A DNA stretch of 6,244 nt from CALXSC01 sp035470525. Its GTDB lineage: Bacteria > Pseudomonadota > Alphaproteobacteria > Rickettsiales > UBA1997. Shown in pieces: positions 1 through 6,243 of this stretch (its first letter is position 1; each line of letters begins with the position of its first letter). Where the stretch lies: assembly GCA_035470525.1 (NCBI GenBank), contig DATIQT010000119.1:1-6244 (forward strand), given 5' to 3'. The notes below the pieces were generated by a model that saw only the letters and a program-made list of their open reading frames with translations, ran no database searches and had not been told where the DNA came from. A program made the position numbers and the translations under genes.

Positions 1-94
1 GTTTTGATTGCTACCGTTTTTTTGATTTGATTTTTATCTACCAATTTAGATTTTCTTAATTGTTATAGTTATATGTTTTTGTTATAATAAATAA

Positions 95-433
95 GATAAA
101 AGGCAAGAGTTACTTACTGAGTTTTAATGGGTTTGGTAATATGACAAATTCTTAAAAGAAAAAAGTTCAATAACATCAATAGACAATATAACAGGAGAGG
201 TATTTGAAGAAAAATGATTTAAACATCCAAGACTTAGATCTGCTTTTAGAAGTATAAAATCGAATCTTCCTTATTTATTTGCATATAAAAAACTAGAATG
301 CAAATATTTAAAAATACCAAATACTAATAATGGATGTGATGGTAAATTTGGGAGAGTGAAAATAAAATTAAAAAACCATTCTGGTTTAAGATTAAAAAGA
401 AAGAGTGAAATGTTTGATAAATTGATTAGTTAA
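95..433 (+). pseudogene. Decayed transposase gene, C-terminal part (IS256-related type)
   Basis: The frame ending at the TAA at 431-433 reads as the last part of a DDE-type transposase. From about 140 it gives YDKFLKEKS, then after a TGA at 215-217 FKHPRLRSAF, NLPYLFAY, IPNTNNGCDG (from 314) and KNHSGL. This order resembles the C-terminus of the IS256-like 'variant Zn-binding' transposases, in which a basic RLRSAY-like block, NLPYLF and IPNT-N are followed by a short helical end; the family name is recalled, not searched. The frame is broken by TAA at 125-127, TAA at 137-139 and TGA at 215-217, and no start codon or catalytic core is present. The TGA falls where relatives usually have Trp, consistent with a TGG to TGA point mutation. 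Similarity may extend leftwards through another stop at 92-94 (DKRQELL just after it), possibly with frameshifts in 1-94, but I cannot support that. This is a non-functional relic, cut by the window edge or by earlier deletion. Confidence 0.7.
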
Positions 434-601
434 GGGACTTAAATTTTTAATTAAGCCAGATAGCTTGACATAGGAGAAGAGAGTGGAAGATTTGACACTA
501 CGATATAAACCAACTTAGTATTTACAATATTTAATTACAAAAATGTAGGGGAGTAAGCTAGATAGGAAGAAGTCACAAACTTATCCTGCACATATTTTCA
601 G

Positions 602-631
602 AAAAACAATACTAATAGAGTGTAATTGTTT
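602..631 (-). terminator. Possible weak intrinsic terminator of the smpB-dsbD unit
   Basis: Read on the minus strand, AAACAAT (631-625) can pair with ATTGTTT (610-604), and inside it ACT (621-619) pairs with AGT (613-611), leaving a 3-nt bulge (624-622) and a 5-nt loop. A run of five T follows on the minus strand (606-602). The hairpin begins 2 nt after the dsbD-like stop codon. The position and T-run suit a terminator, but the stem is almost all A-T, so it is weak and could be chance in AT-rich DNA. Confidence 0.35.
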
Positions 632-633
632 AT

Positions 634-1851
634 TTATATATCACATTTTTTGAATTCCATAAAGAATCTTTTTTCATTAAGTTTTCCAGTAAAGCTATAT
701 CCATTAGGGCAAGTTTTATTATAAATAATATAAGTTGGAACTCCAAAATTTTCGTTATTTCCAAAAAAATAATCAGCTTTTTTACTATCTTTTGTAACAT
801 CTATTTTATAAGTTATAATATTAGGATTATTTAAAAAATTCGTAATATTATAACTTGATGAAATTACAATCTCATTTAAATTACATATTATGCACCAACT
901 TGCAGAAATACTAATAAAAACTGTTTTATTATCTTTTACAAGACTATCAATATTTTCTATGTTTATGTCATTTTTCCAAAGCATACTATTAATTTCTAAA
1001 GCTTTTCTTTCTTTGTAAAAAGAAACTGGTAGAATTGTACCGGATATACAAGTAAAAATTATTAAAACTAAGACATGTAAAGGTTTTTTTAGAATTTTAA
1101 ACTGTACTGGAATTGAAACAAAAAATAACATTAAAATAATTAATGGTTTTAAACCAATCTCTTTAAATAGAACATAAAGTAGCCAAATTATAGTTCCAAA
1201 GATAGAAATACTTATTAACCAACTTGCCAATTTCAATAAATATTTTTTGTTTTTTAAAAAATCTAATAAGTTTGGTTTAAATTGTATAATTAGAAAAGGT
1301 AGTGCCATACCTAAAGCTGTTGCTATGAAACAAATTAGAATACCTATATAATTTGTACTTAAAAGTGCTAAAGTAGCTATACTACCAAAAATTGGCATAC
1401 AACAAGGTAATGAAAAAAGTACTAAGAAAATTCCAGTTATAAAATTTTCAATAAATAAACTAATTTTAAGTTTTTTAGCATGTTCATATCTATTCTGTAG
1501 AAAATTTATAATTCTTGGTGGATAATCTATATGAAAAAAATTTAAAGAATTTAAGAAAAATAAGAATAAAGCAAAAACAATAATAATTAAAAAATAAGTA
1601 TTTTGAAAATGGAAACCTAAATGGAAATTTTGACCTGTGTATTTAAAAATAATTTCTATTATACCAAAAATGGTAAAAATAAAAACTATACCAAAGCTCG
1701 TAGCAAAAGAAATTAATCTTAAATTATGTTTGTTTTTTTCTGTTTGGGAGTATTTTACAATATTATAAATTTTTAGTGATAGAATTGGTAAAATACATGG
1801 CATGAAATTTAAAAAAAATCCCGCTAAAAAACATAAAAAAATATTACTCAT
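634..1851 (-). CDS. dsbD: Short DsbD/ScsB-like thiol:disulfide interchange protein
   Basis: This 405-residue inner-membrane protein probably passes electrons from cytoplasmic thioredoxin to periplasmic thiols, as DsbD does. The first ~285 residues are hydrophobic with about eight membrane segments. The first contains NFMPCILP (Cys19), matching the N-L-M-P-C-x-L-P motif of the DsbD transmembrane domain. The partner half-site is SLPCCMP with Cys150 and Cys151. GFHFQNTYFL (79-88) resembles the G-x-Q-F-Q-x-P-x-F-L stretch of ScsB/DsbD proteins. Residues ~290-405 form a thioredoxin-like domain with SASWCIIC (Cys320, Cys323) and a likely cis-proline at FGVPT (Pro372). Full E. coli DsbD is longer because of an N-terminal periplasmic alpha domain, absent here, so this protein would have to hand electrons to a separate partner. 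The gene ends in TAA and starts 4 nt after the smpB stop, suggesting cotranscription. A CcdA-type cytochrome c biogenesis role is the main alternative. Confidence 0.88.
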   Translation of the reverse strand: MSNIFLCFLAGFFLNFMPCILPILSLKIYNIVKYSQTEKNKHNLRLISFATSFGIVFIFTIFGIIEIIFKYTGQNFHLGFHFQNTYFLIIIVFALFLFFLNSLNFFHIDYPPRIINFLQNRYEHAKKLKISLFIENFITGIFLVLFSLPCCMPIFGSIATLALLSTNYIGILICFIATALGMALPFLIIQFKPNLLDFLKNKKYLLKLASWLISISIFGTIIWLLYVLFKEIGLKPLIILMLFFVSIPVQFKILKKPLHVLVLIIFTCISGTILPVSFYKERKALEINSMLWKNDINIENIDSLVKDNKTVFISISASWCIICNLNEIVISSSYNITNFLNNPNIITYKIDVTKDSKKADYFFGNNENFGVPTYIIYNKTCPNGYSFTGKLNEKRFFMEFKKCDI

Positions 1852-1855
1852 AACT

Positions 1856-2323
1856 TTAATCTCTATTTTTACATACTTCTTTCATAATTCTACTTTTATC
1901 TCTTTGCCAATCTCGTTCTTTTATATCTTGTCTTTTATCATACAACTTTTTACCTTTACCTATACCGATTTTTAATTTGGCAAAATTTTTATCATTTATA
2001 TAAAGCATAAGAGGAATTACCGTAGTTCCTTTTAGTTTAACGCTTCCAGCTATTTTATTAATCTCTTTTTTATTTAAGAGTAGTTTTCTCTTACGAGTTG
2101 GCTTATGGTTAAAATAATTTGAAGACATTGAATATATAGGTATACTCATATTGGAAATGTAAACTTCTCCGTTTTTATCAACTTCGATAAAACCCTCTTG
2201 AATATTAGCTTTGCCAGCTCTTAAAGATTTAATTTCGCTACCAACTAACGCAATTCCAGCATCGTACTCATTCAATATTTCATATTCATGTCTAGCTTTC
2301 TTGTTTTGTGCTATTATTTTCAT
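1856..2323 (-). CDS. smpB: SsrA-binding protein SmpB
   Basis: SmpB binds tmRNA and brings it to ribosomes stalled on broken mRNAs, so that the trapped peptide is tagged and the ribosome released. The 155-residue length is normal. Visible family blocks are an N-terminal QNKKARHEYEI (6-16), GSEIKSLRAGKANIQEGF (28-45), FNHKPTRKRKLLLNKKEI (71-88), and GKGKKLYDKRQDIKERD (122-138). The first three belong to the OB-fold body, and the basic C-terminal tail from about residue 120 reaches into the mRNA path of the ribosome. KERDWQRDKSR near the end is close to the R-D-W-x-R-E/D-K pattern recalled from alphaproteobacterial SmpB. The start is the ATG at 2323-2321, immediately before the conserved N-terminal block; no Shine-Dalgarno sequence precedes it. 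The gene ends in TAA and is followed after 4 nt by the dsbD-like gene. Its partner tmRNA gene (ssrA) is not in the window. Confidence 0.97.
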   Translation of the reverse strand: MKIIAQNKKARHEYEILNEYDAGIALVGSEIKSLRAGKANIQEGFIEVDKNGEVYISNMSIPIYSMSSNYFNHKPTRKRKLLLNKKEINKIAGSVKLKGTTVIPLMLYINDKNFAKLKIGIGKGKKLYDKRQDIKERDWQRDKSRIMKEVCKNRD

Positions 2324-2349
2324 AAGTTGATTCGTAAATTAATAAATTG

Positions 2350-2377
2350 AGTTTATGATATATTTTTTTAAAATCAA
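2350..2377 (-). promoter_or_regulatory. Candidate promoter for smpB-dsbD
   Basis: On the minus strand TTGATT (2377-2372) could be a -35 box and TAAACT (2355-2350) a -10 box, separated by 16 nt. Transcription would begin near 2343, giving a leader of about 20 nt before the smpB ATG at 2323. The -10 box matches the consensus only in part, and chance matches are common in DNA this rich in A and T. Confidence 0.3.
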
Positions 2378-2400
2378 TAAAACGCTTTAAATGATTAAAT

Positions 2401-2424
2401 AATTATTTTTTATAAAAAATAATT
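2401..2424. repeat. Perfect 24-bp A/T-only palindrome between divergent genes
   Basis: The two 12-base halves, AATTATTTTTTA and TAAAAAATAATT, are exact reverse complements with no spacer. It lies between the candidate -35 boxes of smpB (2372-2377) and nifJ (2466-2471). It could be a binding site for a dimeric regulator, an UP-like element serving both promoters, or a chance product of base composition. As RNA it would form a loop-poor, weak A-U helix, so a terminator role is less likely. Confidence 0.5.
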
Positions 2425-2465
2425 TCAGCAAAAATATATAATAAAAGCTAGTTTAATTTATTTCC

Positions 2466-2496
2466 TTGATTATTTAATCCAAACTTCTAATATAAT
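2466..2496 (+). promoter_or_regulatory. Candidate promoter for nifJ
   Basis: TTGATT (2466-2471) could serve as the -35 box, and a perfect TATAAT (2491-2496) as the -10 box, with a rather long 19-nt spacer; the overlapping TAATAT at 2488-2493 would give 16 nt. Transcription would begin near 2503, leaving a leader of roughly 20 nt before the ATG at 2526. No purine-rich ribosome binding site is visible in that leader, which ends in TTTTAATTAA. Confidence 0.45.
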
Positions 2497-2525
2497 TCCC
2501 ATAGATTTAATAAAATTTTAATTAA

Positions 2526-5500
2526 ATGGCGAATACTAAGAAAAAGCCTATTGATGGTAATGAAGCTGCGGCAAGAATTGCGTATAAAATGTGTGATATG
2601 TTTGCAATATATCCAATTACACCTTCATCACCAATGGGCGAATTAGCAGATCAATTTTCTGCAAGTGGAGAATTAAATATTTTTGGGTTAAAACCGACTG
2701 TAACAGAAATGCAAAGCGAAGCAGGAGCTGTTGGAGCTTTACACGGTGCTTTACAAACAGGAAGTTTAGCTTCTACGTTTACATGTTCTCAAGGTTTGTT
2801 GTTAATGATACCTAATATGTATAAGATTGCAGGAGAAATGACTCCCTGTGTTATTCATGTTGCTGCTAGAGCTTTAGCTGCTCAAGGTTTGTCAATTTTT
2901 GGCGACCATCAAGATGTTATGGCAGTTAGACAAACTGGCTTTGCTATGTTATCTAGTGGTTCTGTTCAAGAAGTTCATGATTCAGCTTTAATTGCTCATT
3001 TGGTAACATTAGAAGCAAAAGTTCCTTTTATAAACTTTTTTGATGGTTTTAGAACTTCTCATGAAATCAATAAAATTGAATTGATTGATGATGAAGTAAT
3101 TAAAAAAATGATTAATGAAGATGCTATTCTTGAATGTAGAAAAAGAGCGTTAAGACCAGAAGAGCCAACAATGGGTGGAACTGCTCAAAATCCTGATGTA
3201 TACTTCCAAGGAAGAGAAACTGTAAATAAATTCTATGCAGAAATTCCTACAATAGTTGAAAAATACTTGAAGCAATTTAAAGAATTGACTGGTAGAGAAT
3301 ATAAGTTGTTTGATTACTATGGTGCAAAAGATGCTGAAAAAGTAATAGTTATGATGGGTTCAGGTGTTGAAGCTGTTAAAGAAACTATGGAAGCTTTAAA
3401 TGCAAAGGGTGAAAAACTTGGTGTACTTCAAGTTAGATTATTTAGACCATTTTCATCAAAACATTTAGCCAATGCTTTACCAAATACAGTTAAAAAAATA
3501 GCTGTTCTTGATAGAACTAAAGAGCCTGGTAGTGAAGGTGAACCATTATTTTTAGATGTTGTTGCTGGTTTAAAGAATGAAGGAAGAAACGATATAATGA
3601 TTATCGGTGGTAGATATGGATTAGGTTCAAAAGAATTTACTCCTGCTATGGCTAAAGCTGTTTATGACAATTTAGATGCAAAATCTCCAAAGAAAAGCTT
3701 CACAGTTGGTATTAATGACGATTTAACTCATTCAAGCTTGGATTATTCAAGTGATTTCAATATTGAAATGACAGGTGTTAGAGAAGGAATTTTCTTTGGT
3801 TTAGGAAGTGATGGAACAGTTGGTGCAAACAAAAACACTATCAAAATTATTACAGACAGAGAACAATACTATGGACAAGCATACTTCGTTTATGACTCAA
3901 AAAAGTCAGGTTCTACAACTGAATCTCATTTAAGATTTGGTGCAAAGCCTATTAGCTCAAGTTATTTAGTTCAAAAAGCTGATTTTATTGGTTGTCACCA
4001 ATTCCCATTCTTGTTTAAACTTGATATTTTGGGAAGGATTAAACAAAATGGAACTTTGTTGTTGAATACTCACTATTCAAAAGATGAAATTTGGAATCAA
4101 TTACCAAAAGTAGTTCAACAAACTATCATTGATAAAAATGTAAAATTATACATTATTGATGCTTACAAAGTTGCTGATGAAACTAAAATGGGTAGCAGAA
4201 TTAATACAATTATGCAGACTTGTTATTTCAAATTAGCTAACGTTATTCCATTTGAAGATGCAATGAAAGATATTAAAGAAGCAATCGTTAAGACTTATAC
4301 TAAAAAAGGTCAAGCAATTGTTGATAACAATATCAAAGCCGTTGATGAATCAGTTGCTAATTTGTTTGAAGTAAATTATCCAAAACAAGCTACAAGCAAT
4401 ATTGGAATGGAAGAAAAAGTTGGAAAAGATGCTCCTGAATTTATTCAAAAGGTTACTGCAAAAATGATCGCTGGAAGAGGTGAAGAAATTAAAGTTTCTG
4501 AAATGCCTTATGATGGTAGATTTCCAGTTGACACTGCAAAATATGAAAAGAGAGACATTGCGGACAAAATTTCCGTTTGGGACGAAAGCAAATGTATTCA
4601 ATGCGGACAATGTATTTTCTCATGTCCTCACTCATGTTTGGAATCAAAAGTATTCTCAGCTGAAGAATTGAAAAATGCTCCTTCATGCTTCAAAGCAATT
4701 CCAGTAATGGGAGATAAAGAAGGAAAACAAAAATACAGAATACAAATTTCTCCAGAAGATTGTACAGGTTGTTCAATTTGCGTTTTAGCTTGTCCAGTTG
4801 GCGCTTTATCAATGAAACCAAAACACGAAGTTATTGATTGCGAAAAAGACAGCTTAAAATTCTTTAATACATTAGAAGGAAAGCCAACTGAAGATCCAAA
4901 AGATATCAAAGGCGTTCAATTCAAAGAATCATTATTCAAATATTCTGGCGCTTGTGCTGGTTGTGGTGAAACTCCATACTTAAGTTTAATTTCTAAATTA
5001 TACGGCGAAAGAATGGTTGCTGCAAATGCTACAGGTTGTTCATCAATTTATGGTGGAAATTTGCCAACAACTCCATGGTCTAAAAACAAAGACGGACACG
5101 GTGTTGCTTGGTCTAACTCATTATTCGAAGACGCTGCAGAATTTGGTTTAGGTTTCAAATTAAGTCAAGAAACTCAATATCAAGAAGCTGTTGACTTAAT
5201 GGAAAAATTAAAAGATGTAATCGGTGCTGATTTAGTTAATGAAATCAACGAAAATTACAGCAAAACTAAAGATGCCGAAATCAAAGCTCAAAGAGAAAGA
5301 ATTGCAAAAGTAAAAGCTAAATTAGCAAAAGATAAATCTTTTGAAGCAAGACACTTAACTTCAATTATTGACGTTATGTTAGAAAGAAGTGTTTGGGTAA
5401 TCGGTGGCGACGGTTGGGCTTACGATATCGGTTTTGGTGGTTTAGATCACATTCTTGCTAGTGGAAAGAAAATCAAAGTTCTAGTTATGGATACTGAGGT

Positions 5501-6020
5501 TTACTCTAACACCGGCGGACAAGCTTCAAAAGCTACAAACTTAGGTGCAAGTGCTAAATTTGCAATGAATGGCAAAACTACATTCAAGAAAGATTTAGGT
5601 GCAATAATGATGACTTACGGTAATATTTATGTTGCACAAGTAGCAATTAGAGCAAATCCTGCACAAGCTATGAAAGCTATCAAAGAAGCTGAAGCTTACG
5701 ATGGTCCAGCAATCGTTATTGGTTATAGCTCTTGTATCGCACACGGTGCCGAACTTGACACAAGCTTTACACAACAAAAGAATTGTGTAGAAAGCGGTTT
5801 GTGGATGTTATACAGATATAATCCAGATTTAGACAATCCATTACAAATAGATAGTAAAGAACCAAAATTAGATATGTTGGAGACTTATTTGTATGGTGAA
5901 ACTAGATATAGTGCTATTAAGAAAGCTAATCCAGAGTTGGCAGCAAAAGATGTAGAGTTGTTGAAAAAACATATTAGTAAGAGATGGAATAGATATAGTC
6001 TTTTAGCTGGAAAGAAGTAG
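2526..6020 (+). CDS. nifJ: Pyruvate:ferredoxin (flavodoxin) oxidoreductase, single-chain
   Basis: This cytoplasmic iron-sulfur/TPP enzyme converts pyruvate and CoA to acetyl-CoA and CO2, reducing ferredoxin or flavodoxin. Its 1164 residues carry all domains fused. The N-terminal pyruvate/TPP domain (~1-255) has YPITPSSP (Thr32), VTEMQSEAG (Glu65) and Arg115, equivalent to the active-site Thr31, Glu64 and Arg114 of the Desulfovibrio africanus enzyme. A transketolase-C-like domain (~260-415) and a gamma domain (~416-630) follow. The EKR motif is at 674-676. Two [4Fe-4S] ferredoxin motifs follow: Cys690/693/696/700 and Cys746/749/752/756. The C-terminal TPP domain has GDGWAYDIG (Asp962) and YSNTGGQ (Asn995). 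Cys810, 813, 838 and 1070 match the four ligands of the proximal cluster, so every expected catalytic residue is present. It lacks the long C-terminal extension of the D. africanus enzyme, as most family members do. The ATG start fits the usual distance to the YPITPSS motif; the stop is TAG. The gene stands alone, divergent from smpB. The last ~50 codons use TTG and GAG more than the rest. Confidence 0.97.
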   Translation: MANTKKKPIDGNEAAARIAYKMCDMFAIYPITPSSPMGELADQFSASGELNIFGLKPTVTEMQSEAGAVGALHGALQTGSLASTFTCSQGLLLMIPNMYKIAGEMTPCVIHVAARALAAQGLSIFGDHQDVMAVRQTGFAMLSSGSVQEVHDSALIAHLVTLEAKVPFINFFDGFRTSHEINKIELIDDEVIKKMINEDAILECRKRALRPEEPTMGGTAQNPDVYFQGRETVNKFYAEIPTIVEKYLKQFKELTGREYKLFDYYGAKDAEKVIVMMGSGVEAVKETMEALNAKGEKLGVLQVRLFRPFSSKHLANALPNTVKKIAVLDRTKEPGSEGEPLFLDVVAGLKNEGRNDIMIIGGRYGLGSKEFTPAMAKAVYDNLDAKSPKKSFTVGINDDLTHSSLDYSSDFNIEMTGVREGIFFGLGSDGTVGANKNTIKIITDREQYYGQAYFVYDSKKSGSTTESHLRFGAKPISSSYLVQKADFIGCHQFPFLFKLDILGRIKQNGTLLLNTHYSKDEIWNQLPKVVQQTIIDKNVKLYIIDAYKVADETKMGSRINTIMQTCYFKLANVIPFEDAMKDIKEAIVKTYTKKGQAIVDNNIKAVDESVANLFEVNYPKQATSNIGMEEKVGKDAPEFIQKVTAKMIAGRGEEIKVSEMPYDGRFPVDTAKYEKRDIADKISVWDESKCIQCGQCIFSCPHSCLESKVFSAEELKNAPSCFKAIPVMGDKEGKQKYRIQISPEDCTGCSICVLACPVGALSMKPKHEVIDCEKDSLKFFNTLEGKPTEDPKDIKGVQFKESLFKYSGACAGCGETPYLSLISKLYGERMVAANATGCSSIYGGNLPTTPWSKNKDGHGVAWSNSLFEDAAEFGLGFKLSQETQYQEAVDLMEKLKDVIGADLVNEINENYSKTKDAEIKAQRERIAKVKAKLAKDKSFEARHLTSIIDVMLERSVWVIGGDGWAYDIGFGGLDHILASGKKIKVLVMDTEVYSNTGGQASKATNLGASAKFAMNGKTTFKKDLGAIMMTYGNIYVAQVAIRANPAQAMKAIKEAEAYDGPAIVIGYSSCIAHGAELDTSFTQQKNCVESGLWMLYRYNPDLDNPLQIDSKEPKLDMLETYLYGETRYSAIKKANPELAAKDVELLKKHISKRWNRYSLLAGKK

Positions 6021-6028
6021 AGTGTTGT

Positions 6029-6054
6029 GGTGTTGGGTCTCCGAACCCAACACC
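6029..6054. repeat. 10-bp-stem hairpin after nifJ; terminator or dispersed repeat
   Basis: GGTGTTGGGT (6029-6038) and ACCCAACACC (6045-6054) are perfect reverse complements around the 6-nt loop CTCCGA. The hairpin begins 8 nt after the nifJ stop and is by far the most GC-rich inverted repeat in the window. No T-run follows it on either strand, so it is not a classical intrinsic terminator, although it could protect the nifJ mRNA 3' end or assist termination. The TTGGGT/ACCCAA core resembles small palindromic repeats found in many copies in some bacterial genomes, recalled for cyanobacteria among others. Whether this genome has more copies cannot be seen here. Confidence 0.75.
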
Positions 6055-6093
6055 TCAAGAAAAAATATCGTTCAAATATTGAAAAATATAAAA

Positions 6094-6110
6094 CCCCCCT
6101 TACCCCCTCT
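6094..6110. other. Isolated C-rich tract
   Basis: Six C, TTA, five C and TCT lie within otherwise A/T-dominated intergenic DNA between nifJ and the reading frame that ends at 6133. The composition is unlike its surroundings. It could be part of a dispersed repeat or a mobile-element end. No coding or promoter role is visible. Confidence 0.4.
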
Positions 6111-6132
6111 GTCAAGGCAGATTGTTCACTTA

Positions 6133-6243
6133 TTATTGTCTTAACACCTTATCATAAAATTTTCCATTAAATTTTTTATAATAACTATACAACAATAGAG
6201 TATTATCTAACATCTCAAATGTTTTTGAATATCTTTTACTCTT
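6133..6243 (-). CDS. C-terminal end of an unidentified minus-strand gene, possibly a transposase
   Basis: A minus-strand frame is open from the right edge of the window for 36 codons and closes with two successive TAA codons (6135-6133, 6132-6130). It has no certain start inside the window, so it is read as the tail of a gene that begins beyond the edge and converges on nifJ. The peptide is rich in Lys, Tyr and Leu, with RYSKTFEMLDNTLLLYSYY in the middle. This faintly resembles the end of IS1-like transposases, where a Y/F-S-K-x-x-E-M block is followed by a hydrophobic helix and aromatic residues. The resemblance is short and from memory. In DNA this rich in A and T, 36 open codons are only modest evidence of coding; the double stop and lack of rare residues help a little. 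Confidence 0.4.
   Translation of the reverse strand, partial: KSKRYSKTFEMLDNTLLLYSYYKKFNGKFYDKVLRQ

Noticed and set aside
1..94. Continuation of the transposase relic to the left edge
   Set aside because: Short stretches in two frames hint at homology, but stops and possible frameshifts make the reading too uncertain to annotate.
215..217. UGA read as tryptophan (altered genetic code)
   Set aside because: The TGA lies at a likely Trp position, and no intact gene here ends in TGA. But all 13 Trp codons of the three intact genes are TGG. In DNA this rich in A and T a recoded genome should use TGA for most of them, and the same relic also has two TAA stops. A point mutation in a pseudogene is simpler.
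434..601. Possible further gene or tRNA between the transposase relic and dsbD
   Set aside because: All three + frames and the minus frames examined carry frequent stops, and I could not fold a tRNA cloverleaf. It may be the non-coding end of the insertion element, but no inverted repeat is visible to show it.
1856..2323. Nearby ssrA (tmRNA) gene
   Set aside because: tmRNA genes sometimes lie close to smpB, but no ALA-type tag reading frame or tRNA-like ends were found in the flanking intergenic DNA.
4350..4909. Several open frames on both strands inside nifJ, around the ferredoxin domains
   Set aside because: They overlap the conserved PFOR frame with its cluster cysteines, have no family signatures of their own and have compositions expected of shadow frames.
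5595..5777. 60-codon minus-strand frame inside nifJ
   Set aside because: It is antisense to the TPP domain of PFOR, with no recognisable motif or start signal.
5885..6115. 76-codon minus-strand frame covering the nifJ end, the hairpin and the C-rich tract
   Set aside because: It overlaps the conserved end of nifJ, and its start lies at the C-rich repeat-like tract; no family resemblance.
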